Shown: positions 56,582 to 64,000 of the stretch, piece by piece
How positions within the stretch are numbered: position 1 is the first letter of the stretch
Layout of the letters: every line of letters begins with the position of its first letter
The notes under the pieces: generated by a model
What the model was told of the DNA's origin: nothing
The model's input: the letters and a program-made list of their open reading frames with translations, nothing else
Database searches by the model: none
Made by a program: the position numbers and the translations under genes
Assembly: GCA_023702235.1 (NCBI GenBank)
Contig: JAMQCR010000001.1
Span: 1,798,001-1,862,000, forward strand
Reading direction: 5' to 3'
DNA from: Neobacillus pocheonensis
GTDB taxonomy: Bacteria > Bacillota > Bacilli > Bacillales > Cytobacillaceae
DNA: 64,000 bases

Positions 56582-57636
56582 ATGGACCTTCAAACAACGA
56601 ATACAGCCAATGTTTCGCGTATAAACCGAAATCCAAAACCAAAACTTAAACGTTTTTTGCGAATATTTTTAACAAGCTGCTTAATCCTCATCTTAGGTGG
56701 AGGCGGATTTTTATATGGTACAAATCAAGGACTACAAATTCGGCGAATGATATTGGGGACGGTCTTTTCTACCTATCATCCCCAATATGAAAAATATCTG
56801 AGGCTTTTACTCCCACAATCGGAAATCGATGCCTTGTATAATGCTAGGAATCATCCGCAAGCTGTGCAATCCACAATTGCTAAGGTACAACTAGGACAGC
56901 AATCTAATGTGGGAAAAGGGGCAACTGAGAACATCCAAGTGGATACGGTAAATGAAGCTAATTTTACGGCAAAAATAATGGTTATTCCTGACCCGACAAC
57001 GGTCCATATTGTGGGAACTAAGTATTCAACCAAAGGACAACCTCTTTCCGAATTACTTAAAGATAATAACGGAATTGCCGGGATTAATGCAGGTGGATTT
57101 TTTGATCCAAGGGGCAATGGATCCGGTGGTGAAATGATTGGGATTGTTATTAGTAACGGAAACGTCCTTTCCGTTCCACAGGGTGGTAGAAGAGTGCCAT
57201 CACTTGTTGGAGGATTTTTAAAGGATGGACAATTTATTACAGGAAATTATTCAGTTAATCAATTATTAAATATGGGCGTAAAGGATGCTGTAAGCTTTGG
57301 ACCTCAATTGATTGTCAATGGAATAAATCGAGTGACTCCGACTGTTAATGGTGCATGGGGCTGGGCACCGCGGACAGCTATCGGACAAGAAAAAAATGGA
57401 AGTATTGTAATGATAATCACCGATGGTCGCTTTTATTGGGATAAAACCCATCGTGGCGCTTCTATGTCCGATATGCCCATTTGTTTGAGAGATATAATGT
57501 TTCGAATGCAATTGCAATGGATGGCGGCGGTTCTACTACAATGATTAAGGATGGAGCGCTCCAATTAAAACCTGCAACAAACACAGATGTTGGAATGCGT
57601 TACCTTCCAGATGCTTGGGTTGTTATCCCGCATTAA
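56582..57636 (+). CDS. Phosphodiester glycosidase (NAGPA domain) membrane-anchored exoprotein, frameshifted near the end
   Basis: About 350 aa rebuilt. N-terminal anchor helix (FLTSCLILILGGGGFLYG), then an extracellular NAGPA domain: GIAGINAGGFFDPRGNGSGGEMIGIVISNG, GPQLIVNG, GWAPRTAIGQEKNGSIVMIITDG. A shift at about 57480-57500 continues LFERYNVSNAIAMDGGGSTTMIKDG to the stop 57636. Related to YngK-linked and sporulation exoenzymes that remove GlcNAc-1-phosphate caps or process wall polymers. AAAAGGAGATG precedes ATG. Confidence 0.87.
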
Positions 57637-57682
57637 ACGGAAGACATCCAATTGAATTAAACACTGTCAAGTAGACCGAATA

Positions 57683-57745
57683 AAAAATAATCCCTCATCT
57701 TCAACGCCTTAATGAGGAGTTGAATGATGAGGGATCATTATTTTT
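57683..57745 (+). terminator. Terminator of the NAGPA gene
   Basis: CCCTCATC..CAAC/GTTG..GATGAGGG long stem with AATAAT/ATTATT and T run. Confidence 0.85.
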
Positions 57746-57761
57746 AAAAAAAGGAGAGAAT

Positions 57762-58966
57762 ATGTTTAAGAAAATACTAAAATCGTATGATTATTCATTA
57801 GTTATTGCTGTAGTTCTTTTGTCAGTGTTTGGTTTAATTATGGTCTATAGTGCGAGCATGGCTATGGCAGTCCAAAGATACGGTGTTTCTAGTGATTATT
57901 TTTATCAAAAACAAAAGCTCTTTCTGATTGTAGCATTTTTTGTGTTTCTACTTACTGCCCTCTTTCCTTACAAGGCCTTGAAAAGTAATAAAATACTGGG
58001 AGTAATGGTTTTTGGATCATTGTTCCTTTTAATGGTATTGTCACTCTTCGGCCATGTGGCAGGAGGAGCACAAAGCTGGCTTCGAATTGGCCGTTAAGTA
58101 TTGAGCCTTCAGAATTTGTTAAGCTATGTGTCATCATCTATTTATCTGCGGTATATGCCAAAAAGCAAGCGTATATTAATGAATTTAATAAAGGCACTGT
58201 TCCTCCCTTGATTTATTTAGCACTCGTCTGTTTATTAATTGCAAGTCAACCAGACTTTGGTACCGTTGAGCTGATATTATTATTTTCATGTTCCATTATC
58301 ATGTCATCTGGCATAAGTCTTAAAAATATGATTAAGCTTTGCATGATGGGGTTCGTTTTATTAATACCAGTTGTTCTTATTTTTTATAACAAAATTTTCA
58401 CTTCTAAGCGTATGGATCGTTTTTCTGTCCTAAATAATCCATTTGCCGCTGCCAAGACCTCTGGTTATCACCTTGTAAATTCTTACATAGCAATCGGCTC
58501 CGGTGGATTAAATGGCTTAGGATTGGGTAAAGGTATTGAAAAATTAGGCTATTTGCCAGAACCACATACTGACTTTATTATGGCTGTTATTGCTGAGGAG
58601 TTAGGTGTATGGGGTGTTTCCTTTGTCATTATTACCCTAGCCTTCATTGTCTTAAGAGGATTCCATATTGCAACGCGCTGCAAGGACCCATTTGGAAGCC
58701 TATTAGCGATTGGTATTTCAAGTATGATTGGAATTCAAGCATTTGTTAATCTTTCTGGTGTTTCTGGTATCCTCCCGCTAGCTGGTGTTCCGTTACCATT
58801 TGTCAGCTATGGTGGGTCGTCGCTCATTCAATTAGCAATCGCAGTCGGTATTTTAGTTAATGTTTCTATGTTTGTTACTTTCGAAAAAAAATATAAAACG
58901 AAATCACAACCAAACGAGAAAAATATAGCGGTAAATAATAAAAATGTATTTCATATGAGAAACTAG
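57762..58966 (+). CDS. SEDS-family protein (FtsW/RodA-like), frameshifted
   Basis: About 400 aa rebuilt. Start ATG 57762 after AAAAGGAGAG. Helix 1 VLLSVFGLIMVYSAS is typical of FtsW. The frame breaks at about 58093 (AGGAQSWLRIG|LSIEPSEFVKLCVIIYLSAVYAKKQ) and resumes QPDFGTVELILLFSCS...GSGGLNGLGLGKGIEKLGYLPEPHTDFIMAVIAEELGVWG...LPLAGVPLPFVSYGGSSLI. Peptidoglycan polymerase; the VYSAS start and PLAGVPLPFVSYGGSS suggest FtsW/SpoVE over RodA, but that is not certain. Not linked to a mur cluster here, so likely an extra copy. Confidence 0.87.
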
Positions 58967-58967
58967 T

Positions 58968-58992
58968 AGAGACAACTATTGTCTCTTTTTTT
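58968..58992 (+). terminator. Terminator of the SEDS gene
   Basis: AGAGACAA/TTGTCTCT perfect stem with T7 right after the stop. Confidence 0.9.
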
Positions 58993-59079
58993 AATTCAAT
59001 TATCTATTTCAAGGTTTATCTACCACTTTCGCGATAAGCAGGTTAAAATGATAGAAAACGCGAGATTAGGGGAGAAAAA

Positions 59080-59916
59080 ATGAATAGAAAAACAGCCATT
59101 ATAACAGGATCCTCTAGTGGTTTTGGTTTGTTGTGTGCAATTGAGCTAGCAAGGAATGGCTTCCAAGTCATCGGCACAATGAGGAACGTGGATAAAGCGG
59201 TTACCCTTTTGGAGAGGGCAAATGAGCGAAATGTATCGGAGTTTATAAAGGTTTTTCCACTTGATGTCACCTCATCCGAATCAATAAATGACCTGAAAAA
59301 CTATCTGCGTGAATTTCATTCGATTGATATTCTTGTCAATAATGCAGGTTTTGCGGTCGGAGGTTTTTGTGAGGAGCTTTCCATTGAAGATTATCGGAAA
59401 CAATTTGAGACCAATTTTTTCGGCATCATTGAAGTGACTCAGATGGTCCTTCCGTTTATGAGGGCGAATCGTCACGGGAGGGTCATCAATATGAGCAGTA
59501 TTAGCGGGCGAATGGGCTTCCCCGGATTATCTGCCTATTCATCCTCCAAATATGCTCTTGAAGGCTTCAGTGAAAGCTTAAGGCTTGAGGTTAAACCATT
59601 TGGGATTGATGTAGTATTGGTAGAGCCCGGCTCGTATGCAACAAACATTTGGTCCGGAGTTGAGACCATTAAGATTAATCAAGACTCTCCCTACCAATCT
59701 TATCTAAAAGGAATAAAATGTGAAATCGAAACCGGAAAAAAAGACCACGGTGACCCTCAAGATGTGGCGCAACTAGTAGCTCAAATCGCGACACAAACGA
59801 AAAGCCCCGACTTGAGATATCCGATCGGTAAAGGCGTCAAAAAGAACCTTTTGTTAAAAAACATGCTTCCGTGGAAAATGATTGAAGACGTAATTTTAAA
59901 AAGGATCCATAATTAA
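59080..59916 (+). CDS. Short-chain dehydrogenase/reductase
   Basis: 278-aa classical SDR. Cofactor motif TGSSSGFG, NNAG at ILVNNAGFAVGG, catalytic Ser in INMSSISG and YxxxK in AYSSSKYALEG. Intact, start ATG 59080 after GGGGAG. Substrate unknown; the length (about 30 residues longer than the minimum, with a VEPGSYATNIW lid) resembles retinol/oxidoreductase-type SDRs. Confidence 0.93.
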   Translation: MNRKTAIITGSSSGFGLLCAIELARNGFQVIGTMRNVDKAVTLLERANERNVSEFIKVFPLDVTSSESINDLKNYLREFHSIDILVNNAGFAVGGFCEELSIEDYRKQFETNFFGIIEVTQMVLPFMRANRHGRVINMSSISGRMGFPGLSAYSSSKYALEGFSESLRLEVKPFGIDVVLVEPGSYATNIWSGVETIKINQDSPYQSYLKGIKCEIETGKKDHGDPQDVAQLVAQIATQTKSPDLRYPIGKGVKKNLLLKNMLPWKMIEDVILKRIHN

Positions 59917-59919
59917 ACT

Positions 59920-59949
59920 AAAAGGAGCCTAATTTAACAAGCTCCTTTT
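59920..59949 (+). terminator. Terminator of the SDR gene
   Basis: AAAAGGAGC/GCTCCTTTT stem with loop of 12. Confidence 0.8.
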
Positions 59950-59985
59950 GGATATTACTAAAACTTTCTCAACGGACAATCATGG

Positions 59986-60506
59986 TTACCAGTCTAACCG
60001 CTCGCGCAATGAGGTAATATGTGCAAGATGATGTTGACAATGCCATGCATAAAGACCAATAGTGAAGCCTAATGAAACTTTTCCCGATTCAGGGTGAAAA
60101 AAGGTTTTTTCTAAATCATTAGGGCTTAGACTTTGCAATAAACTCACCCATCTGGAATGTAGTCCTTCTAATAGTTTAAGAGAAACTTCAACTGGCAGCT
60201 TGGAGTCAGGAAGTTCCGCCCATTTATCTTCCTTATACGGTTTGATTGTAGGATTATCTTCAGTCAGAGCTAACTTGAAACGTATATAACTATTTAAATG
60301 GCTATCGGGAAGATGATGAACTACTTGGCGAACGGACCATCCTCCAGGTCGATAAGTTGTATCTAATTGCTCATCATTTAAGCCCATGATAGCTTCTCTT
60401 AAAAGAAACGGAGTATTTTCAATTACATTTATCCAGCTTTCAATCACACCACCATTAATCTCTTTATCATTATTAAAATGCCTATTGGATACTTCAAATC
60501 ATTCAT
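59986..60506 (-). CDS. yfiT: DinB-family bacillithiol transferase YfiT-like, frameshifted at the N-terminus
   Basis: About 172 aa rebuilt. The start ATG 60506 (MNDLKYPIG) follows GAGGAGGGAG; a shift near 60480 then gives [24 protein letters not shown]. The metal triad is evident: [12 protein letters not shown] and [47 protein letters not shown] is the YfiT signature. Family members are metal-dependent thiol transferases using bacillithiol, or hydrolases, for detoxification. Confidence 0.87.
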
Positions 60507-60570
60507 TTATATCTCCCTCCTCGTTTGGAACCAAACCAAGCATCTTTTTATTGATATGTAATTATTTTAC

Positions 60571-60600
60571 AAAAACAAAGCTGCCTTAACGACAGCTTCA
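60571..60600 (-). terminator. Terminator of the DUF4259 gene
   Basis: AAGCTG/CAGCTT stem with T5 on the minus strand. Confidence 0.75.
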
Positions 60601-60618
60601 CCAACGAAAAATTCAATG

Positions 60619-60990
60619 TTAGTTTACATTAGCTTCATAGTTAAGTAGCTTTTGTTTAAATTCTGTTAAAACGGTTATTCTTTCTTCAAATTCAATTTGT
60701 TCAGCTTCTTCCCAAAGACCAAGGTCTGCTCCAAGTTTAATCAATTCGATTGCATTTATTCGCACCTGTTCCTGCAGGCAATTCTTTTCTAATTGAATAG
60801 CAGCCAAACCAATAAATATTAAAGAGATTTCTTCCAAATCCTCCTCAAGATTTGATTCATCAATATATTCTTCTAAAATGATTTGCGTTGCTTCTTCAGC
60901 GGAAATACCTTCCTCCAAGTATTTAATAAAATCATCTCGAACATCACATGTAGTATCATTATCAAAAATTCCAGTACCCCATGCTCCCAT
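60619..60990 (-). CDS. DUF4259 protein
   Basis: 123 aa. MGAWGTGIFDNDTTCDVRDDFIKYLEEGISAEEAT is the DUF4259 signature; start at MGAWG (60990). Acidic and helical; no membrane part. Function of the family unknown; often near toxin-like or stress genes. Intact. Confidence 0.85.
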   Translation of the reverse strand: MGAWGTGIFDNDTTCDVRDDFIKYLEEGISAEEATQIILEEYIDESNLEEDLEEISLIFIGLAAIQLEKNCLQEQVRINAIELIKLGADLGLWEEAEQIEFEERITVLTEFKQKLLNYEANVN

Positions 60991-61006
60991 TGACAACACT
61001 CCTTTT

Positions 61007-61445
61007 TTATTTTTTCAAATAAAAACCTTTTCTTTCTTGTAGATTAAAAAGCTTGCCATACTCCATTTTAAAAAGCATTATTACAAAAGCGGTACATACA
61101 TTATTATTCTCTAATTTAATAAAAATACCTTTAGAAAACAATCTGAAGAATGGATTTTTTTTGGTATATGAAGAATATTTAACGAAAGCTTTTTCATTTA
61201 TTAAAATGAGGTGAAGTAATATGTAAAGCACATGGGAAATTTATTGACGAAATCATCATCTCAGTATATTCACGCATCCATACTGGTAAGAGTTTCCAAT
61301 TTTCGATTCTCCCATCCTGTTCACTGCGCCTTTTTCTATAACTGTATGTTTCAGTAACAAAATAAAGCATTATACTACTGTCATAAGGGATTTGTTTAAA
61401 ATTGTGAAGTCTGCAAAAAATATTAGGAATGGTCTCATATCTCAC
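61007..61445 (-). CDS. Possible frameshifted hypothetical gene
   Basis: Two overlapping minus-strand frames: the first from GTG 61445 (YETIPNIFCRLHNFKQIPYDSSIMLYFVTETYSYRKRRSEQDGRIENWKLLPVWMREY, stop at 61194) and the second (61231-61007: NEKAFVKYSSYTKKNPFFRLFSKGIFIKLENNNVCTAFVIMLFKMEYGKLFNLQERKG). Together they may be one protein of about 145 aa with a break near 61210-61230. No ribosome site or family recognised, so weak. Confidence 0.3.
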
Positions 61446-61623
61446 ACGTAATTTTTTGATTGAAGATACTTTTGTTTTAATTGCCTATTAGGCGTCGTCA
61501 GGTAATTAAGTCCTTTGAAGTCATTAAAGGACTAATAACCGGTGTGTTCAATGCATGATTGATGTTTGTGATTGGTATTTACAACTGTAAAATATTATTA
61601 ATTTAATTCTGGTGAGGTGACTT

Positions 61624-62349
61624 ATGCGCCGTCGTTTGATAAGTTGGGTCGTTCGGATTGTCGGCTTCATTTTAGTTCTTTTCACGCTATTGTGGGGTAG
61701 TATTTATTTTTATTTTACTAACGTAAACAATATTGCGTACAAGATACGCCAAAACGTTGCCGCCAGAGTAACGGCGGAACATAGCCACTTTCTGAACTAT
61801 GATCAAATCCCTCAAATGTACGTGGAAGCTGTGGTTGCTACCGAGGATCGAAGCTTTTTCTCGAATATCGGGATCGATCCCATTGGCATAGGACGTTCTG
61901 CTTACATTGATGTACAGAAAAAAAAGTATGCACAAGGTGGTTCGACCATCACACAACAACTCGTTCACAACGCTCTGCTCAGTGGCTACCAAAAGACCTT
62001 TCGTTGGAAGTTAATCGAAATGCTGTACGCCATTGGGCTCTATGACACGATGTCAAAGAAAGAAATATTTTCGCAGTATGCAAATGACATTTATTTTGGT
62101 GAAGACGCATACGGGTTGTACGATGCATCGGAAACGTACTTCGGCAAATCTCCAAATGAGCTCAATGATGGAGAATTGACTATGCTTGCTGGAATACCGA
62201 ATGCCCCGAGTATATTCGATCCTTTCCATTCCTTAACGCTTACGAAAGAACGTCAAAAGGTAGTGCTACTCAACCTGGTGGATTCAGGAAAGATCCTACA
62301 GTCTCAGGCAAATAAAATTTTGGAGGAACCGATTCGACTCAAGCGATAG
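61624..62349 (+). CDS. Monofunctional peptidoglycan glycosyltransferase (GT51)
   Basis: 241 aa with one N-terminal membrane anchor and a GT51 domain: motif 1 AVVATEDRSFFSNIGIDPIGIGRSAY (catalytic Glu in TEDRSFF), motif 2 YAQGGSTITQQLVHNALL, motif 3 RWKLIEMLYAIGLYDTMSKKEIFSQYANDIYFG, and motif 4 ETYFGKSPNELNDGELTMLAGIPNAPSIFDP. No transpeptidase domain. Intact; GGTGAGGTG precedes ATG. It polymerises lipid II into glycan; monofunctional GT51 enzymes in Bacilli are usually accessory. Confidence 0.92.
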   Translation: MRRRLISWVVRIVGFILVLFTLLWGSIYFYFTNVNNIAYKIRQNVAARVTAEHSHFLNYDQIPQMYVEAVVATEDRSFFSNIGIDPIGIGRSAYIDVQKKKYAQGGSTITQQLVHNALLSGYQKTFRWKLIEMLYAIGLYDTMSKKEIFSQYANDIYFGEDAYGLYDASETYFGKSPNELNDGELTMLAGIPNAPSIFDPFHSLTLTKERQKVVLLNLVDSGKILQSQANKILEEPIRLKR

Positions 62350-62423
62350 TCGACAGAAGAACCAATATGATTGTGCCCAGCATAATCCAACTAGTTAAAT
62401 GTCAGACAATATAAGGGAAAATA

Positions 62424-62472
62424 AAAACGGATAGATAAGACAGAATAATATCTGTCTTAATCTATCCGTTTT
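62424..62472 (+). terminator. Terminator of the GT51 gene
   Basis: AAAACGGATAGAT..AAGACAGA / TCTGTCTT..ATCTATCCGTTTT, near-perfect 21-bp stem; suits both directions. Confidence 0.9.
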
Positions 62473-62570
62473 GTGCTCGAAAATAGAACCTGTAATGATG
62501 AAATACCCTTTTTCGTTGAACCCAATCCAAGCACCATATATATTATGGTATAGCAAAACTATAAAGAATT

Positions 62571-62963
62571 TTATTCGAGTATTTCAGCACCATAAGAATT
62601 ATCAATTATACAACGCCACGTTCCCTTTAAATCCTTTTTAAAAACATAAGTCGCATTACGTTCCATAGAGAATTCGGAATTAGTCTTTTGATTGGCACTA
62701 AGTTTTGCATTTGCAATAACTAAGGCCGTATCCCCCGCTTCAATAATTGCCATCTTCTCTTGATTAACGATTAAACTGTGGTTAAAATAATCTGCGATTG
62801 CTTCAAATGCTCGACGGATTTCTTCTTTTCCCTTAGCTAACATTCCAGGTTTTATAACTAAGGTCGCATCATCTGAATAAAAATCCATTAAATCATCGAA
62901 GTCCTCTCTATTTATTGCAGTATCTGCATTTTTTATTATTTGTTTCAGTTCATCAATTTCCAT
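62571..62963 (-). CDS. NTF2-like/SnoaL-type protein (YybH-like)
   Basis: 130 aa. NADTAINREDFDDLMDFYSDDATLVIKPGMLAKGKEEIRRAFEAIADYFNHSLIVNQEKMAIIEAGDTALVIANAKL...YVFKKDLKGTWRCIIDNSYG is the cone-shaped NTF2 fold of DUF4440 proteins. Hydrophobic pocket for a small ligand; enzymatic role unknown. Start ATG 62963 preceded by GGAGG. Intact. Confidence 0.88.
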   Translation of the reverse strand: MEIDELKQIIKNADTAINREDFDDLMDFYSDDATLVIKPGMLAKGKEEIRRAFEAIADYFNHSLIVNQEKMAIIEAGDTALVIANAKLSANQKTNSEFSMERNATYVFKKDLKGTWRCIIDNSYGAEILE

Positions 62964-63182
62964 ATTTACCTCCTGATTTATTTCATTATGTTAAACTATT
63001 TCCATATCCTCTATCCATGGCGTACCATTTAAAATGGAAATAACATTATCGAAAAAACCAAGTACACCATAACATTAAAAAGCGTTTAACAATTTATCAG
63101 AAATAAGGATCGAAGCCGCAATCCTTTTTCTTAAACCCAAGCATTAGATTGTTAAAAAAAATCAACTATTCCAATCTGTTAA
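62964..63182. other. Spacer, no gene seen
   Basis: AT-rich, between NTF2-like start and leuA stop; only short hairpins. Confidence 0.35.
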
Positions 63183-64000
63183 TTATTTAGTAGTTAAAGA
63201 AGAGTCCATTTGAATCGGAAGCTTAAGACTTGTTATCATATTATTTACTGCGCTAAACAGTGCTTTTACAGAAGAGTTCATAATATCTGCGTCGATTCCG
63301 CAGCCCCAATTTACTGTCCCATTTATATCGGTAATACCAATATAGGAGACAGCGTTTGACTTTGACCCGATTTCTTGAGCATGCTCCTTATAAACCAAAT
63401 CTGTAAAACTGATTCCTAGTTTAGTTTGAAGAGCGTTACTGATCGCATCTAGTCTACCATTCCCAACACCTGTAATTTCCTGAACTTCATCATTGATGCA
63501 AATGGTTAAGACTGTTTGGAAATCATCATGTTTGGTAAATTGATAGTCGATAAACGCAACAGGTGTTTTAATATTTACGTATCCATCAATAAAAATGTCA
63601 TAGATTTCATGAGGCATAAGTTCTTTATTTAGATGATCTGATACATTTTTCACATTGTAGCCGAAGCTTTCACGCATCTGGGCAGGAAGATCAAGACTAT
63701 ATTGTTGTTCAAGCAGATAACCGATCCCGCCTTTACCTGACTGGCTGTTAATGCGAATAATATCACCTTCATACTCTCTTCCAATATCCATAGGATCAAT
63801 CACCAGATAAGGAACCTTCCAATGCTCACTTTCCTTGCCCTCCCGCCATTTGAAGCCCTTAGTAATCGCATCTTGATGAGACCCTGAAAAGGCTGTGAAT
63901 ACTAATTTACCGGCATATGGATGTCTTTCATGTACCCTCATATTTGTTAGTCGCTCATAAACTGCCCTGATTTCAGGAGTATTTTCAAAATCAAGCTGAG
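63183..64000 (-). CDS. leuA: 2-isopropylmalate synthase LeuA (5' end outside window)
   Basis: The last 270 residues of a type II (long) LeuA. The visible part follows FENTPEIRAVYERLTNMRVHERHPYAGKLVFTAFSGSHQDAITKGFKWREG, the linker, GKGGIGYLLEQQYSLDLPAQMRESFGYNVK, and the allosteric leucine-binding LeuA dimer domain (VGNGRLDAISNALQTKLGISF). First committed step of leucine synthesis from 2-oxoisovalerate and acetyl-CoA. No leuBCD genes visible downstream, unlike the ilv-leu operon, so this may be a stand-alone leuA2. Confidence 0.93.
   Translation of the reverse strand, partial: QLDFENTPEIRAVYERLTNMRVHERHPYAGKLVFTAFSGSHQDAITKGFKWREGKESEHWKVPYLVIDPMDIGREYEGDIIRINSQSGKGGIGYLLEQQYSLDLPAQMRESFGYNVKNVSDHLNKELMPHEIYDIFIDGYVNIKTPVAFIDYQFTKHDDFQTVLTICINDEVQEITGVGNGRLDAISNALQTKLGISFTDLVYKEHAQEIGSKSNAVSYIGITDINGTVNWGCGIDADIMNSSVKALFSAVNNMITSLKLPIQMDSSLTTK

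Overview
The window is AT-rich chromosomal DNA from an endospore-forming Bacillaceae (Bacillus/Neobacillus-like). The evidence is the gene content: CtaA/CtaB haem A synthesis, a CotH/CotB spore-coat cluster, GerPA-type spore proteins, coproheme decarboxylase, a TPP riboswitch before thiC, a YfiT-type thiol transferase and an NrnB-type nanoRNase. There are no rRNA or tRNA genes, no prophage, no intact transposase and no CRISPR array.

Layout. 0-3 kb: heavy-metal export (CzcD-like, CadA). 3-5.5 kb: remnant of an oxidase subunit IV gene, then ctaB-ctaA. 6-10 kb: D-serine dehydratase and an EmrA/EmrB drug-efflux pair. 10-15.3 kb: a secreted five-repeat glucosaminidase, an AI-2E-type permease and small remnants. 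15.6-21.7 kb: a YfmJ-like reductase, a polar amino-acid ABC importer, methionine aminopeptidase and a GT4 glycosyltransferase. 21.9-25.4 kb: a His/Gly/Tyr-repeat protein, an orphan ParA-like NTPase and a two-component system. 25.6-33.6 kb: an FAD dehydrogenase, ChdC under probable Fur and FNR control, a GNAT-nitrilase fusion, an MscS channel, and an ABC-2 exporter with a divergent TetR regulator. 34-41.2 kb: an ArsB-type permease and a spore-coat island with two collagen-like Gly-Ser proteins, CotH kinase and three CotB-like proteins. 41.5-45.6 kb: a polysaccharide deacetylase, a DCC protein between inverted REP-like repeats, a GNAT enzyme, a SRAP protein and a Gly/Met-repeat protein. 45.9-49.8 kb: an ene-reductase/thioredoxin/Rrf2 redox cassette and NrnB. 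50-54.2 kb: three GerPA-like genes, thiC with its riboswitch, and a DUF1003 protein. 54.3-64 kb: two SEDS proteins, an XRE-DUF1232 fusion regulator, a phosphodiester glycosidase, an SDR, YfiT, GT51, an NTF2-like protein and the end of leuA.

Most notable: (1) a compact CotH kinase/Ser-rich substrate island whose two collagen-like genes share a sigma-K-like promoter architecture that also lies before the ArsB-like permease; (2) a 70-bp element, 90% identical at 3.4 and 43.6 kb, followed in both copies by a hairpin whose sequence differs but whose pairing is kept, as expected of a structured RNA; (3) matched CTGTA-N11-TACAG operators before both the Rrf2 gene and the trxA/ene-reductase genes; (4) an XRE-DUF1232 fusion regulator divergent from a promoter that overlaps two TTGAC-N5-GNCAA sites and leads into a 23-codon ORF.

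Caution: about 22 genes are broken by indels or stops, usually with coding continuing at once in another frame. This density looks more like draft-sequence error than biology. I annotate such genes as one span each and mark the break; single disruptions should not be over-read.
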